From JAQBDA01 sp963709875 (GTDB lineage Bacteria > Chloroflexota > Anaerolineae > Anaerolineales > UBA4823): a DNA stretch of 64,000 bases. The position numbers and the translations under genes were made by a program. Positions 53,641 through 63,703 of the stretch are shown here, one piece after another. The stretch covers positions 558,001-622,000 of the forward strand of contig CAVPYB010000012.1 of assembly GCA_963709875.1 (NCBI GenBank). Direction: 5' to 3'. Each line of letters opens with the position of its first letter. Position 1 is the stretch's first letter. Under the pieces are notes generated by a model. It was given only the letters and a program-made list of their open reading frames with translations, ran no database searches and was not told where the DNA came from.

Positions 53641-55006
53641 TTACCAGCATCCACAGCCCGCCCCTGGGACGCAGCGTGATCAGCGGCTCCGGCTCAACCA
53701 TCCGGCCGGGAACCAGCTCCAGCCGGCAGCGCTGCACGATCGCCGCCAGGACCAGCAGGGCCTCCAGCAGGGCAAAGCTGTTGCCGATGCACTGCCGCGG
53801 CCCTCCGCCGAAGGGGAAATAAGCGTAGCGCGGCCGCTCCTTCGATCCTTCCGGACTGAACCGTTGGGGATCGAAACGCTCCGCCTCAAGCCAGACATTC
53901 GGGTGGCGGTGCGTGGCAAATGGGCTGACCACCACCGTCGTCCCTAAAGGGATGCGGTACCCACCGATCTCGTCGTCCGCGATCGCTCTGCGCTCGGTGA
54001 TCCAGGCCGGCGGGTATAGGCGCATGCTCTCATCCAGCACCATGCGGGTATAGTCCAATCCAGGCACATCGCCCAGCTCGGGCGGGCGCCCACCCAGGAC
54101 TGTCTCCAGCTCCCCGCGCAGCCGGGCCTCGACTTCGGGGTGCTGGGAGAGCAGATACAGCGTCCAGCTCAATGCCACCGCAGTCGTCTCATGCCCCGCC
54201 AGGAAGAGCGTCATCACTTCGTCGCGCAGCTGCCTGTCGCTCATCCCCTGCCCGCTGGCCTCCTCCTGGGCCTGCATGAGCATCGAGAGCAGGTCGTGGA
54301 CCCCGTCTTCTTGACCGCGCCGCCCGGCGATCAGATCGTAGATCACCTGGTCCAGCTCATGGATTGCGTCCTTGAACTGGCGGTTGCGCGGCGTAGGAAA
54401 CCACAGCGGCGGGTAGAAGGGATGGTCAAAACGGAAGGCAGCATCCTCCAACAAGATGTTAACGGTTTTCCCGATCGCTCCGCTGATGTCGCTGACCCTG
54501 CTGCCGAACAACGCCTGGGTGACGATCGCCAGGGTCAGGCGCATCATCTCCTGCTGGATATTGAGTACCCGGCCATCCTGTATGTCTTTTCCCCAACCTT
54601 CCAGCATAGCCATTGCTTCCCGGGTCATCAGCTCACCGAACGCGTTGATCTGCTGGCGGTGGAAGGCCGGCTGCATCAGGCGGCGCTGGCGCAGCCAGAA
54701 GTCGCCGTTGCTCACCAGCAGACCATTCCCAATGATCGGTTTCAACCCAATAAATGCGCGCGTGTCCTTGGAATAATTGGCGTGGTTGTCCTGCAGGACA
54801 TGCTGCACCGCGTCCGGGTGGTACAGCACAACCGCATCTTCAGGTCCCAGCCTTACCCGGACAACATCACCGTAATCCTGGTTCAGCCCGAGCAGGAAAG
54901 CCAGCCGGTCACGCTGCACCTCCGGCAGGCTGCCGGTCAGGAAATGGCCGCGTGGGCCGGGGATGCTTTGCAGGCTATCCTTCAACAGCAACCCCCGAAT
55001 GCTCAT
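53600..55006 (-). CDS. Cytochrome P450
   Basis: 468 residues from the ATG at 55006, which overlaps the stop of the preceding paralogue (AATGA). P450 landmarks are complete: I-helix LFLAGHETTAVALSW (about residues 268-282), ExxR in LDESMRLYPPAW, and the heme-ligand loop FPFGGGPRQCIGNSFAL with Cys near residue 415. The start IPGPRGHFLTGSLPE is the proline-rich hinge; no long N-terminal anchor. It resembles CYP110/CYP102-like class enzymes acting on fatty acids or terpenoids. The last residues (ATRQQGDEATR) are encoded by an iterated repeat. An oxygen-dependent enzyme is unexpected beside anaerobic C1 genes. Confidence 0.9.
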   Translation of the reverse strand: MSIRGLLLKDSLQSIPGPRGHFLTGSLPEVQRDRLAFLLGLNQDYGDVVRVRLGPEDAVVLYHPDAVQHVLQDNHANYSKDTRAFIGLKPIIGNGLLVSNGDFWLRQRRLMQPAFHRQQINAFGELMTREAMAMLEGWGKDIQDGRVLNIQQEMMRLTLAIVTQALFGSRVSDISGAIGKTVNILLEDAAFRFDHPFYPPLWFPTPRNRQFKDAIHELDQVIYDLIAGRRGQEDGVHDLLSMLMQAQEEASGQGMSDRQLRDEVMTLFLAGHETTAVALSWTLYLLSQHPEVEARLRGELETVLGGRPPELGDVPGLDYTRMVLDESMRLYPPAWITERRAIADDEIGGYRIPLGTTVVVSPFATHRHPNVWLEAERFDPQRFSPEGSKERPRYAYFPFGGGPRQCIGNSFALLEALLVLAAIVQRCRLELVPGRMVEPEPLITLRPRGGLWMLVSQATRQQGDEATR

Positions 55007-56355
55007 TGAAGCGGTCCGTCGTTCGTGACACTGCTCTTCTGGACGGGTCTCAGCCACAGGCTCACCGTCTCCGGCTGCAGGGTCTCTTCCACGACGACCA
55101 AGATCTGGTTCTGCAGGTCTTCCAGATCTACCTCCTCGCGCAGCCCCGCGCTGAATGCCGCCACCACCTTCTCGGCGTCGTATTTCTGGCGGAAGAAGCG
55201 CCGGTCGATGTCGGCCTGGATGCGCCGCCGCAGCGGGTTGAACAGCGCCGCGATGATCAGCGTCGAGATGACCACACTGACCGGTGACCGCAGCGATCCT
55301 GCGGATCGAGCGCTGACCGCTGCGAACACAGCTTGCAAGCAGCGACCACGCTGCCAAAGATAGACAACTGCCAGGGTGGCGGTCAGCGCGCCGTAAACCA
55401 TCGTTCGGCGAATGATCACATCGATGTCCCACAGCCGGTAGCGCAGGATCGATACTCCGATCGATAGCGGGATGACAATGCCAGGATCAGGAATCTCAGG
55501 CAGGTGTCAAGGATAGTGGATCTCAATGGTGAAAACTCTTCCCCCGAACACCAGTATTACAATCTGCAAGAGGAGATACACCGAAGGATGCGCCAGGCGA
55601 ACACCACCCATTTGATTTGCTGGCGCTCTAGGGGCTGGCACCATTCCGGTAGCGGTAGTCTGGGCTGGAACGCAGCCAACCAGCAACGATGTCACCAGAA
55701 TGGATATCAAAACCGAGGATCCAGAGAGGTAGGGAAATCTCCGGCGAACCGCCATCCGTGGCTGCAATACGAGTCCACAGAATGAGCAGGATAGCCACTC
55801 GCGGCACCCGGAGGCGAGGTTACTACCAAGCCAGCCGGCGATATCCGGCGCGGCGCAAACTTACCATCCGGGAAGAGATAGACGAACAACACCATACATG
55901 CGACCGCCGATGTCGTGATAGTACCCTGTATATATCCATAGATCAGTCTCCAAGCAGTCCGGGAGAAAAGATCTTCTGGTGTTACCGAGGAAGAGGAACG
56001 TAATCGGCATCAAGAGCCAGGGTGGCAGAGGTGAACAACGCCATCCCCTCATACGGCTTGCGCCAGAATATGACCAGCGCAGTCGCCAGAAATACCCACA
56101 GAGTAAGATAGCGCATGACCAGGAGATAGCGGACAAAATTGGGAAGGAGAGTAGGTGATCAACCGCCCGATAGCTTGTTGTGACCTGCCAATCTCCAGCT
56201 GCAATCCTATAATTGTGCGGGGTCAGGATGACCAGAATTACCAGGCAAAGCACGATGAGCACACCGCCCAGCAGGCGCGCAACCCGGTACCAGGCAGCCC
56301 CCGACCCCGGCCCGGACTGTGTATTTACGCCCTCAGACTGTGGCAGCTGATCCAT
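55003..56355 (-). pseudogene. Membrane paralogue C, multiply disrupted
   Basis: Pieces of one family member lie in three frames: an N-terminal helix region (55861-56355, VARLLGGVLIVLCLVILVIL), a fragment with VYLFPDGKFAPRR (55707-55895), and an intact tail region (55003-55419, IIRRTMVYGALTATLAVVYL to STLIIAALFNPLRRRIQADI and DRRFFRQKYDAEKVVAAFSA). The middle (about 55420-55900) has at least three shifts and lost the ERQQTKW and LRYRLWDID signatures in part. It is the only copy whose core seems truly decayed. The tail still overlaps the P450 start by 4 bp. Confidence 0.65.
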
Positions 56356-56362
56356 ATCCGCC

Positions 56363-58301
56363 TTATTCCTGGTTCAAGGCGCGCAGGAATTCGTACAGGA
56401 AGCGTTCCTTGTCCGCCGATTTGGCATAGCGCACCGGTACGCCGTCATTGACCAGCCGCGTGGCGCCGCTGTGCTCGCCCGGGTCGGCGATCACCCGCGC
56501 CGTGCCTTCTTCGAGATACCCCAATACTTTCGTCCACCGCCACCGCTGCCGCCAATGGGTCCCAAAAATAGTAATAACCCGGCAATATCGCATCCAGCTT
56601 CCTGCTGAGCACCTGGTAGACGAACTCCGCCTCGGGTGTGCGGCGGTTGCTCTCCAGCTGGCGGAAGAAATCCAGGTCGACGGGCACCTTGTTGGTGGCG
56701 TCCAGCGGCACCAGGGTGACCGGAGCTCCCAATTCGATCACCAACTTCGCTGCCAGCGGGTCGACGAAGACGTTCCACTCGGCGTCTTTATTATCGATGC
56801 CCACGCCCGAGTAATACACGTTGCCCGGCACCTGCAGCGCGCCGCCCATGATATAGATCTGCTCGACCTTCTCCAGGAAGGCAGGACTCTGCTGGATCGC
56901 ATCAGCCACGTTGGTCAGCGCTCCGAGCGTCAGCAGGACCACCTTCTCAGGGTTGCTCTCGATCGTCGAGACCAGCAGCTCAACCGCCTCGCCGGTGGTA
57001 TCCGGGTTGCTCCCCTGCGGCAGCGGCAAGCCCAGCATGCGGTCGACGCCCTCCCGCCAGGCGTGTGGGAATTCCTGCTCTCCCGAGAGCGGCGTCTCAC
57101 GTCCGCACGCCACCGGGATCGGGTCGCTGCCCGCCAGCGCCACCAGCCCCAACGCGTTGCGCACCCCTGGCTCGCAATGCGCTTCGCCCGTCCCGTTGAC
57201 CGCGATGGCTTTGACCTCCACATCCGGGCGCTGCAGCAGGAACAGGATCGCCAGCCAGTCGTCGGCAGCCATGTCCGTGTCGATCACCACAGCCAGCGGG
57301 ACTCCGCTCTCACTCAGCGGTTCGAACTCGATAGCCGGGTAAGCCTGCGACTGGTTGCCGCTGTTCAACCAGAGTACACCGGCCAGGCTTGCGATGACGA
57401 CAGCCCCTGCCAGGTAGCCGTACCCCTTCGCTCGCCGGGGGGATAGGCCAACATCCCACAGCCCGTGCTTCAGCATAGATACTGCCAGGCTGAGCGGCAG
57501 CAGCGCTGGCCCGAGCATCTGCAGGTGCACGTTGACCAGCGCCGCCAGGCCACCACCGGAAAGAGCTGTTCCGGCGATCGCCGACAAAGGTAAAAGGATG
57601 AGGCTGGCGATCACCCAACGGGTCCGCCGTTTACCCGCGCTGTCGGCCAACTCCCGGTAGCTGTAGATTTGCGCGCTGATGCCCACAGCCAGAGCGAGCA
57701 GCAGTGCCAGCATGGTGACGAGCCACAGCCAGTCGCCCGCCATCTCACCCGCACCCAGCAGGATAAACAAAACCCCGACGCCCACGGTGAAAACTACGCC
57801 CGCCCAGCGCATCCACGCCGGATTGGATTTCCCGTCAGGAAAGACGTAATAGAACCAGACCAGCAGCAGTAAGCCAAGCAGGCCGAGCAGCAGACCCACC
57901 ATCTCCAAGGCGCGGTCCCATGGGCGCGCATACGGCAGTCCTGAGCCGCTATCGCTAAGCAAAATGATCAGCGGGACGGTGATCAGCATCAGCGAAGTAA
58001 GCAGGGCGAGCGGCGCATACTGGCTCCCTTTCCACCCCGCCTCGATGAAGCACATCAGCGCGACACCCAGGAATACCAGGATAACTAGGTAGCGTAAAGC
58101 CAGCAGGTAGGAGGTATAAGCGGAGGTAGAGAGCAGACCATCGAGAGATGTTTGGCTGATGACCACATCCCAACGATCGGCATAACGTTGCATATCGACG
58201 GGGATGACCGCCAGGTAATAGACCATTGCCAGTCCGGACAACACGAACCAGGCTGCCCTCCCCAGCCATAACCAAAAGTTTCGACGCCCGTTAGTATTCA
58301 T
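56363..58301 (-). CDS. Membrane paralogue D fused to a nucleoside hydrolase domain, one frameshift
   Basis: About 645 residues. Residues 1-310 follow the family's membrane plan (YYVFPDGKSNPAWMRW, QIYSYRELADSAGKRRTRWV, LPLSLAVSMLKHGLWDVGLS). The usual cytosolic tail is replaced by an IUNH-type hydrolase: VVIDTDMAADDWLAILFLLQ (the DxDxxxDD calcium site), VLLTLGALTNVADAI, IYIMGGAL, NKDAEWNVFVDPLAAKLV and LPGYYYFWDPLAAAVAVD. These enzymes cleave the N-glycosidic bond of nucleosides. A frameshift near 56520 separates the last 50 residues, which end RFLYEFLRALNQE. It overlaps gene E by 4 bp. Confidence 0.8.
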
Positions 58302-59515
58302 CTATCCCTCGGTTTCATCCATAAGCTTACTTGCTCCGGCTGCAGCGTCTCCTGCACTACCGCCACGATCTGCGCCTGCAGGTCATCCAGGTCCACTTCC
58401 TCACGCAGGCTGGCGGCAAAAGCCGCAACCACTTTCTCGGCGTCGTACTTCTGGCGGAAGAAGCGCCGGTCGATGTCGCTCTGGATGCGTTTGCGTAAGG
58501 GGTTGAACAGCGCCGCGATCACCAAAGTCGAGATGACCACACTGACCGGCGACCGCAGCGATCCTACGGATCGAGCGCTGACCGCCTCGAGCAGTCCTTG
58601 CAGCAGGATCACACTCCCAAAATACACTAACGCCAATGTCAGCGTGAGCGCAGTATAAACCAGCGTACGGCGGATGATCACGTCGATATCCCAAAGCTGC
58701 CCGCGCAGGATGGCGATACCGATAGTGACCGGCAGGACCGGTAAAATCACGTAGAGCAGGACGTCCTGCAGTGCCGGGTTGATCCCGCTGCCGAATAAAA
58801 TCACGCTCGCCAGGATAAATAAGACCAGACCATAGACGACCCATTTCGTTTGGCGCTGCTGCTGCGGAGTGGAAACGCGCCGGTAGCGGTAAATTTGAGC
58901 CGCCATCCCGACCACCAGCAGCAGCATCGAGATATACAAAGTCCAGGGTGGAGGATCGAGGATCAGGTAATCCAATGAAAATATCAGTATCAGCGCGAGT
59001 AGCGCCCATCTCGTCCAACGCGGCACGAAGCGACCATCCGGGAACAGGAATACGAACACAAAGAACAGTATCCATCCTGGGTCATTCAGCAGCTCACCCA
59101 CAAATGCAGGATCGCCGGACAATATCAGCCTCAAGCCGAAGCCGATCACATCCTGGCCCAATGTCACACCGAATGCCAGGAAGAAGAACGCCATCAGCAG
59201 GTCGAACCAGCCCTCAAGCCGGCGTCTGAATACCAACGCAGCGATAAGGAAATTGATGGCGAACAGGATGGCTTCCTGAATGATACGCAACACAGCAAAA
59301 GTGGAAGTTGAGATGCCCAGCAAAGCAACCGACTCCCCGGCAGCTCCCGTTTCCAGCAGGCCGGCAGAGAACGCACCCAGCGCCCAAAGGGATGCCAGCA
59401 AGCCGAATACAAACGCTGCCACACTAATAACTACCAGGAGGAGCCACACCCAACGGGCTCCCATGAACAGAGTGCGGTGGGGCGGTGCAATCCGAGTCAT
59501 TTCTCGAACATCCAA
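58298..59515 (-). CDS. Membrane paralogue E of the DRRFFRxKYDAEK family
   Basis: 405 residues: about nine helices, FVFLFPDGRFVPRWTRW, IYRYRRVSTPQQQRQTKWVV, LRGQLWDIDVIIRRTLVYTA, hinge VSARSVGSLRSPVSVVI, then DIDRRFFRQKYDAEKVVAAF, LREEVDLDDLQAQIVAVVQE and TLQPEQVSLWMK. The hinge segment is encoded by a copy of the dispersed ATCC..GGAT repeat. It overlaps gene D by 4 bp and gene F by 19 bp, evidence of strong translational coupling along the array. No signal peptide beyond the first helix. Confidence 0.75.
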   Translation of the reverse strand: MDVREMTRIAPPHRTLFMGARWVWLLLVVISVAAFVFGLLASLWALGAFSAGLLETGAAGESVALLGISTSTFAVLRIIQEAILFAINFLIAALVFRRRLEGWFDLLMAFFFLAFGVTLGQDVIGFGLRLILSGDPAFVGELLNDPGWILFFVFVFLFPDGRFVPRWTRWALLALILIFSLDYLILDPPPWTLYISMLLLVVGMAAQIYRYRRVSTPQQQRQTKWVVYGLVLFILASVILFGSGINPALQDVLLYVILPVLPVTIGIAILRGQLWDIDVIIRRTLVYTALTLTLALVYFGSVILLQGLLEAVSARSVGSLRSPVSVVISTLVIAALFNPLRKRIQSDIDRRFFRQKYDAEKVVAAFAASLREEVDLDDLQAQIVAVVQETLQPEQVSLWMKPRDR

Positions 59516-60930
59516 AGATTTACAAATTCCGGCTGCAGAGTCCCTTCTACAACGACCAGGATCTGGTTCTGCAGGTCCTCCAGGTCCACCTCCTCACGCA
59601 GGCTGGCGCTGAAAGCCGCTACCACCTTCTCGGCGTCGTACTTCTGGCGGAAGAAGCGCCGGTCGATATCGCTTTGGATGCGCCGCCGCAGCGGGTTGAA
59701 CAATGCGGCGATGACAAGGGTTGACACCACCACTGAGACCGCTGACTGCTGACCGCTGACGGCTATAAACAACGATTGAAGCACGGTCACCGCGCCAAAG
59801 AATACAACTGCCAGAGTGACCGTCAGCGCGCCATAGACCAGCGTCTTGCGGATGATCACATCAATGTCGAACAGGCGGTAGCGCAGGATAGCAATGCCCA
59901 GGGTAACGCCCATGATCGCGAAACCGAATGAGCCCCAGGCATCAAGAAGATCCTTGACCGGCTGGCTGAGCTGCACAAATATGGGTAAGAATGAACTCAA
60001 GAATAACGCCAGCCCGAGCAGCATGCCCCCCAGTCCCCAGCGCATCTGGGCGCGGCTGACCGCATCCCGCATGCTAAAGGCGTTATGGATCAACAATAAA
60101 ATCGTGATCGCGATCGAGCTGGCCGTCCAGACCCATCCGAATACAAAGAGACCATTCAGAAAGGCGAATATGCCGATGATCCCGACCAGATAGGGCAGAT
60201 AGGCGATCCAGGGTCTGCGCTCCAGGATCGGTTTTGGGTGCGGGAACACCAATCCGAAGCGGATGAACGCCGGAGGGATCAGCACGGTAAACAGCGCAGT
60301 AATCAATATCATCACTGAGATCGCGGACATAGGGATTACAGAATCATTGATCGTCCCTGGCATCGGGCCAGCCACCAGGAATGCGCTCGCCCAGACCGCG
60401 CCCAACACCAACAAAACCCTGGCGGCAGGGTTTTCAGGTCGTCTCAAATAGACGATGAAGCCCATCCCCAGAAAGATGAGGATGCCGGTATATCCAAAGA
60501 TATTGTTCAATGAGAACGCCTCGCTGCGGACGAATTTCGACAACTGCCAGTGGACCAGCGGCACCTGGATTTGCAGTTCATCCCCCTGGCGGATGACCGT
60601 GTAACGCACGCTGCTCCCCGCCTGCCAGGCCGGTTGCAGCGCGAACAACGAACCGTCGAAGTTGGGATTATCCAGCGAAACCCCCTCCAGCGCGATGAGA
60701 TGGTCGCCCGCCTGCAATCCGGAGGGTACCCCCATCACGTCCTGCTTGTAAACAAAACCGTATGAATCGAACCCTTCAGGCTCGGTTGAAATCCAGCCAT
60801 CTGTGGGCAGCGTGAAGCGATATACCAGCAGCGCCAGGCTGAACAACAGCAAGGCAGCCACGAAAATAAGTGTCAGCCGGGCGCCACGGTCGAAGCGTTT
60901 TTCATTGAGCTTAGGTGTCTGAATAGTCAT
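59497..60930 (-). CDS. Membrane paralogue F with N-terminal PDZ-like domain
   Basis: 477 residues. After one helix (LIFVAALLLFSLALLVYRF) an extracellular PDZ-like segment spans about residues 45-130 (GVPSGLQAGDHLIALEGVSL, SVRYTVIRQGDELQIQVPLV). A bundle of about eight helices follows with RYRLFDIDVIIRKTLVYGAL, and the tail has DIDRRFFRQKYDAEKVVAAF, LREEVDLEDLQNQILVVVEG and TLQPEFVNLWM. It differs from paralogues A-E in the core: MRDAVSRAQMRWGLGGMLLG replaces the ERQQTKW motif, so F and G form a subgroup. The PDZ could sense peptides outside the cell. It overlaps gene G by 4 bp. Confidence 0.75.
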   Translation of the reverse strand: MTIQTPKLNEKRFDRGARLTLIFVAALLLFSLALLVYRFTLPTDGWISTEPEGFDSYGFVYKQDVMGVPSGLQAGDHLIALEGVSLDNPNFDGSLFALQPAWQAGSSVRYTVIRQGDELQIQVPLVHWQLSKFVRSEAFSLNNIFGYTGILIFLGMGFIVYLRRPENPAARVLLVLGAVWASAFLVAGPMPGTINDSVIPMSAISVMILITALFTVLIPPAFIRFGLVFPHPKPILERRPWIAYLPYLVGIIGIFAFLNGLFVFGWVWTASSIAITILLLIHNAFSMRDAVSRAQMRWGLGGMLLGLALFLSSFLPIFVQLSQPVKDLLDAWGSFGFAIMGVTLGIAILRYRLFDIDVIIRKTLVYGALTVTLAVVFFGAVTVLQSLFIAVSGQQSAVSVVVSTLVIAALFNPLRRRIQSDIDRRFFRQKYDAEKVVAAFSASLREEVDLEDLQNQILVVVEGTLQPEFVNLWMFEK

Positions 60931-62385
60931 AGGCTTACATCTCGCCTCTTATCTCTCCCAGGCTTCATCCACAGGCTGACCGTCTCCGGCTGCAGAGTCT
61001 CCTGCACCACCGCCACGATCTGTGCCTGCAGGTCTTCCAGGTCCACCTCCTCGCGAAGCCCGGTGCTGAAAGCCGCCACGACCTTCTCAGCATCATACTT
61101 CTTGCGGAAGAAGCGCCGGTCGATATCGCTTTGGATGCGTTTGCGTAATGGATTAAATAGAGCCGCGATGATGAGCGTAGAAATTACGATGACGACCGCT
61201 GACTGCTGACCGCTGACCGCCTCGAACAAACTCTGAAAAATGATCACGCTGCCAAAGTAGACAAATCCCAGGGTCAGCGTCAGCGCACCATAGACCAGCG
61301 TTTTGCGAATGATGACGTCGATGTCGAACAAGCGGTAGCGCAGCACGGCGATCGCCCAGGCTGACCCCTATCACTGCGAAACCGATGCTGACCCCGGAGC
61401 CCAACAATTGCGCCAGGGTCGGGTTGGTCACCCAGCCAAATGCGGACGGGAAGGTCAACAATGCCAGCGCCAGCCCGGCCACAAAGCCGCCAATCGCCCA
61501 GCGCAGTTGCGCCCGGCTGACGGCGTCGCGCTGGGTAAAGCCAGAATGCACCAGGCTGGCGATGGAGGCGATGAACATAGCCAAGGTTGCCAGCCAGCCG
61601 ATCTCTGCCGGGACGCCAAGCATAAATGCGATCAGCAGGACCGGTCCCTGGACATATGGCAGCGCCCCCAGCCACAGATGGCGTTGGATGACCCGTTTTG
61701 GGTGGGGAAACAGCAGAGAGAAGGCTAATACGGATGGCGCGAAGACCATACCGAAAATCATGTAGCTGAAGAAGGAGGTGGAGGCATATGCCAGTGGGTC
61801 GAACTGCACGGAGAGCCCATCCGGTAGCAGGCCACTCAGGCCGGCAGCGGTAAACGCCGCACAGAGCACCAGCAGCGCTCGCGCCGCGGGCACGCCTGGG
61901 CGCTTGAGGAAGGTGAACAGGCCTACAGCCAGCAGGGTGAGCCCGCCGAGAAGATCGACCAGCTCGGCGATGTCTCCGAAGTTATAACGCCACAATGCCG
62001 CCGGTGTCCAGTGAATGACCGGCACAAGAACTGAAGTCTCGCCTTCACCGCGCATGACCGTCATCATGACACTCCCACCTGCCACCCAGCCAGTGGGAGC
62101 AGGTATATAGCCGGTAGTTGCGCTGCCCTGTACGGATTGCTCACCGACCGCCAGCAGGATATCGTTTTGCTGCAAGCCGGACGGCGCGCCGACCAGGTTT
62201 TCCCAGTAAACCCAATCTGCCTGGTCGATCTCGGTGGTGATCACCGACCAGCCGTCAGTGGGCAGGGTGTAGCGGTAGATGATTTGGGCCGCGCTCAGCA
62301 GCACCAGAGCCATGGCAAAAGCCAGCACCAGCCAGGCGCTCGTGTTGAAACGCGTCTCTTCTCGTTGATTTGTTGTCAATGTCAT
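60927..62385 (-). CDS. Membrane paralogue G with N-terminal PDZ-like domain, one frameshift
   Basis: About 485 residues in two frames (61153-62385, then 60927-61346), joined near 61350 inside the sequence between FAVIGVSLG and LRYRLFDIDVIIRKTLVYGA. The N-terminus has a helix (LVLAFAMALVLLSAAQIIYR) and a PDZ-like region (VGAPSGLQQNDILLAVGEQS, SVMMTVMRGEGETSVLVPVI). The core has TQRDAVSRAQLRWAIGGFVA as in F. The tail is DIDRRFFRKKYDAEKVVAAF, LREEVDLEDLQAQIVAVVQE, TLQPETVSLWMK. Overlaps gene H by 4 bp. Confidence 0.75.
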
Positions 62386-63647
62386 AAATTCGTCTCAGTA
62401 TTTTTATTTAAGCCTTTTCTCAGCCACAGGCTGACCGTCTCCGGCTGCAGGGTCTCCTCTACGACGACCATTATCTGGTTCTGCAGGTCTTCCAGGTCTA
62501 CCTCCTCACGCAGGCCTGCGCTGAAGGCAGCTATCACCTTCTCGGCGTCGTACTTCTGGCGGAAGAAGCGCCGGTCGATGTCGCTCTGGATGCGGTGGCG
62601 CAGCGGGTTGAACAGCGCCGCGATCACCAGAGTCGAGATGACCACACTGACCGGCGACCGCAGCGATCCTACGGATCGAGCGCTGACGGCTACAAACAGC
62701 GCTTGCACCACAGTTACCGTGCCGAAGAATACCACCGCCAGGCTGGCGGACAGTGCCGCGTAAACCAGCGTGCGCCGGATGATCACGTCGATATCCCACA
62801 GCCGGTAGCGCAGGACTGCCACCGAAAGGGAGATCGGCATGATGGACAAAGACAGCAGCCAGAATGCGCTCATATATGGTTCCCACCACGGCAGCGGGGA
62901 TCCGGGGGGCAGGTTGAGCAGGTAGTAGTAAGGAACACTCTGCAGGAGGATCAGAACCAGCCAGAACGCCAGCCCTGAGATGACCCACTTCGTCTGCTGG
63001 CGCTCGAGTGGTGTGTATAAGCGGCGATAGCGGTGTACCTGCACGCCCAGCGAAACGACAAATACCACCAGTGATAGCCCGTTGACCAGCTGTGCTCTCA
63101 AGGTGTTGTTCCTGGTCGCTTCTTCGAGACTCATAAAGAACAGCGGCAGCACCGCCAGTGCCATCAGGACGACCAGCCAGCGTGTCCAGCGCGGGTTGAA
63201 CCTACCGTCCGGGAAGATCAGCACCAGGATCACCGATGGGACAGGCAGGAAAATTGCCTGGACAAATAGACCCATTTCGACCCGTACCTGCGGCATCCAA
63301 TAAGCCAGCCACACTTCCATCGGTCCCGCCATGATGACGGCATACAGCAGCAGGTAGAACGACAGGAACACCGCCATCGGCCGGTCGCTCCCTTTCCAAA
63401 ACAGCAGTATCGCCAGGGCAATGCTGAGCACCGCGGTGGTGATCGAGAAGAAGACACCCAACCAGCCCGCCGCGCTCTGTGCGGCAGCAATCCCTGCTGG
63501 AGCATCGCCGCTGCTGGCAGCCTGGCCCACATAGCCGGGCAGGGATGACACAAGAACGGCAATAACAAGCAGCAGGCATATCGCCCACAGTACTCTGACC
63601 CACCTTGCCTGACCGGAGCTCATCGACCGGTCCGGACGCGGCAGCAT
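62382..63647 (-). CDS. Membrane paralogue H of the DRRFFRxKYDAEK family, first gene of the array
   Basis: 421 residues: first helix WAICLLLVIAVLVSSLPGYV, about eight more, LVLIFPDGRFNPRWTRW, HRYRRLYTPLERQQTKWVIS, LRYRLWDIDVIIRRTLVYAA, repeat-derived hinge VSARSVGSLRSPVSVVIST, and tail DIDRRFFRQKYDAEKVIAAF, LREEVDLEDLQNQIMVVVEE, TLQPETVSLWLR. It is the promoter-proximal member, preceded by the second copy of the shared element. The activity is unknown; a signal input role is inferred from membrane topology and its neighbours. Confidence 0.75.
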   Translation of the reverse strand: MLPRPDRSMSSGQARWVRVLWAICLLLVIAVLVSSLPGYVGQAASSGDAPAGIAAAQSAAGWLGVFFSITTAVLSIALAILLFWKGSDRPMAVFLSFYLLLYAVIMAGPMEVWLAYWMPQVRVEMGLFVQAIFLPVPSVILVLIFPDGRFNPRWTRWLVVLMALAVLPLFFMSLEEATRNNTLRAQLVNGLSLVVFVVSLGVQVHRYRRLYTPLERQQTKWVISGLAFWLVLILLQSVPYYYLLNLPPGSPLPWWEPYMSAFWLLSLSIMPISLSVAVLRYRLWDIDVIIRRTLVYAALSASLAVVFFGTVTVVQALFVAVSARSVGSLRSPVSVVISTLVIAALFNPLRHRIQSDIDRRFFRQKYDAEKVIAAFSAGLREEVDLEDLQNQIMVVVEETLQPETVSLWLRKGLNKNTETNL

Positions 63648-63703
63648 TCCGCGGCACGCATTAAATGATTACCTGGACGAGATAAAATCGATCTCATAAG
63701 GTA

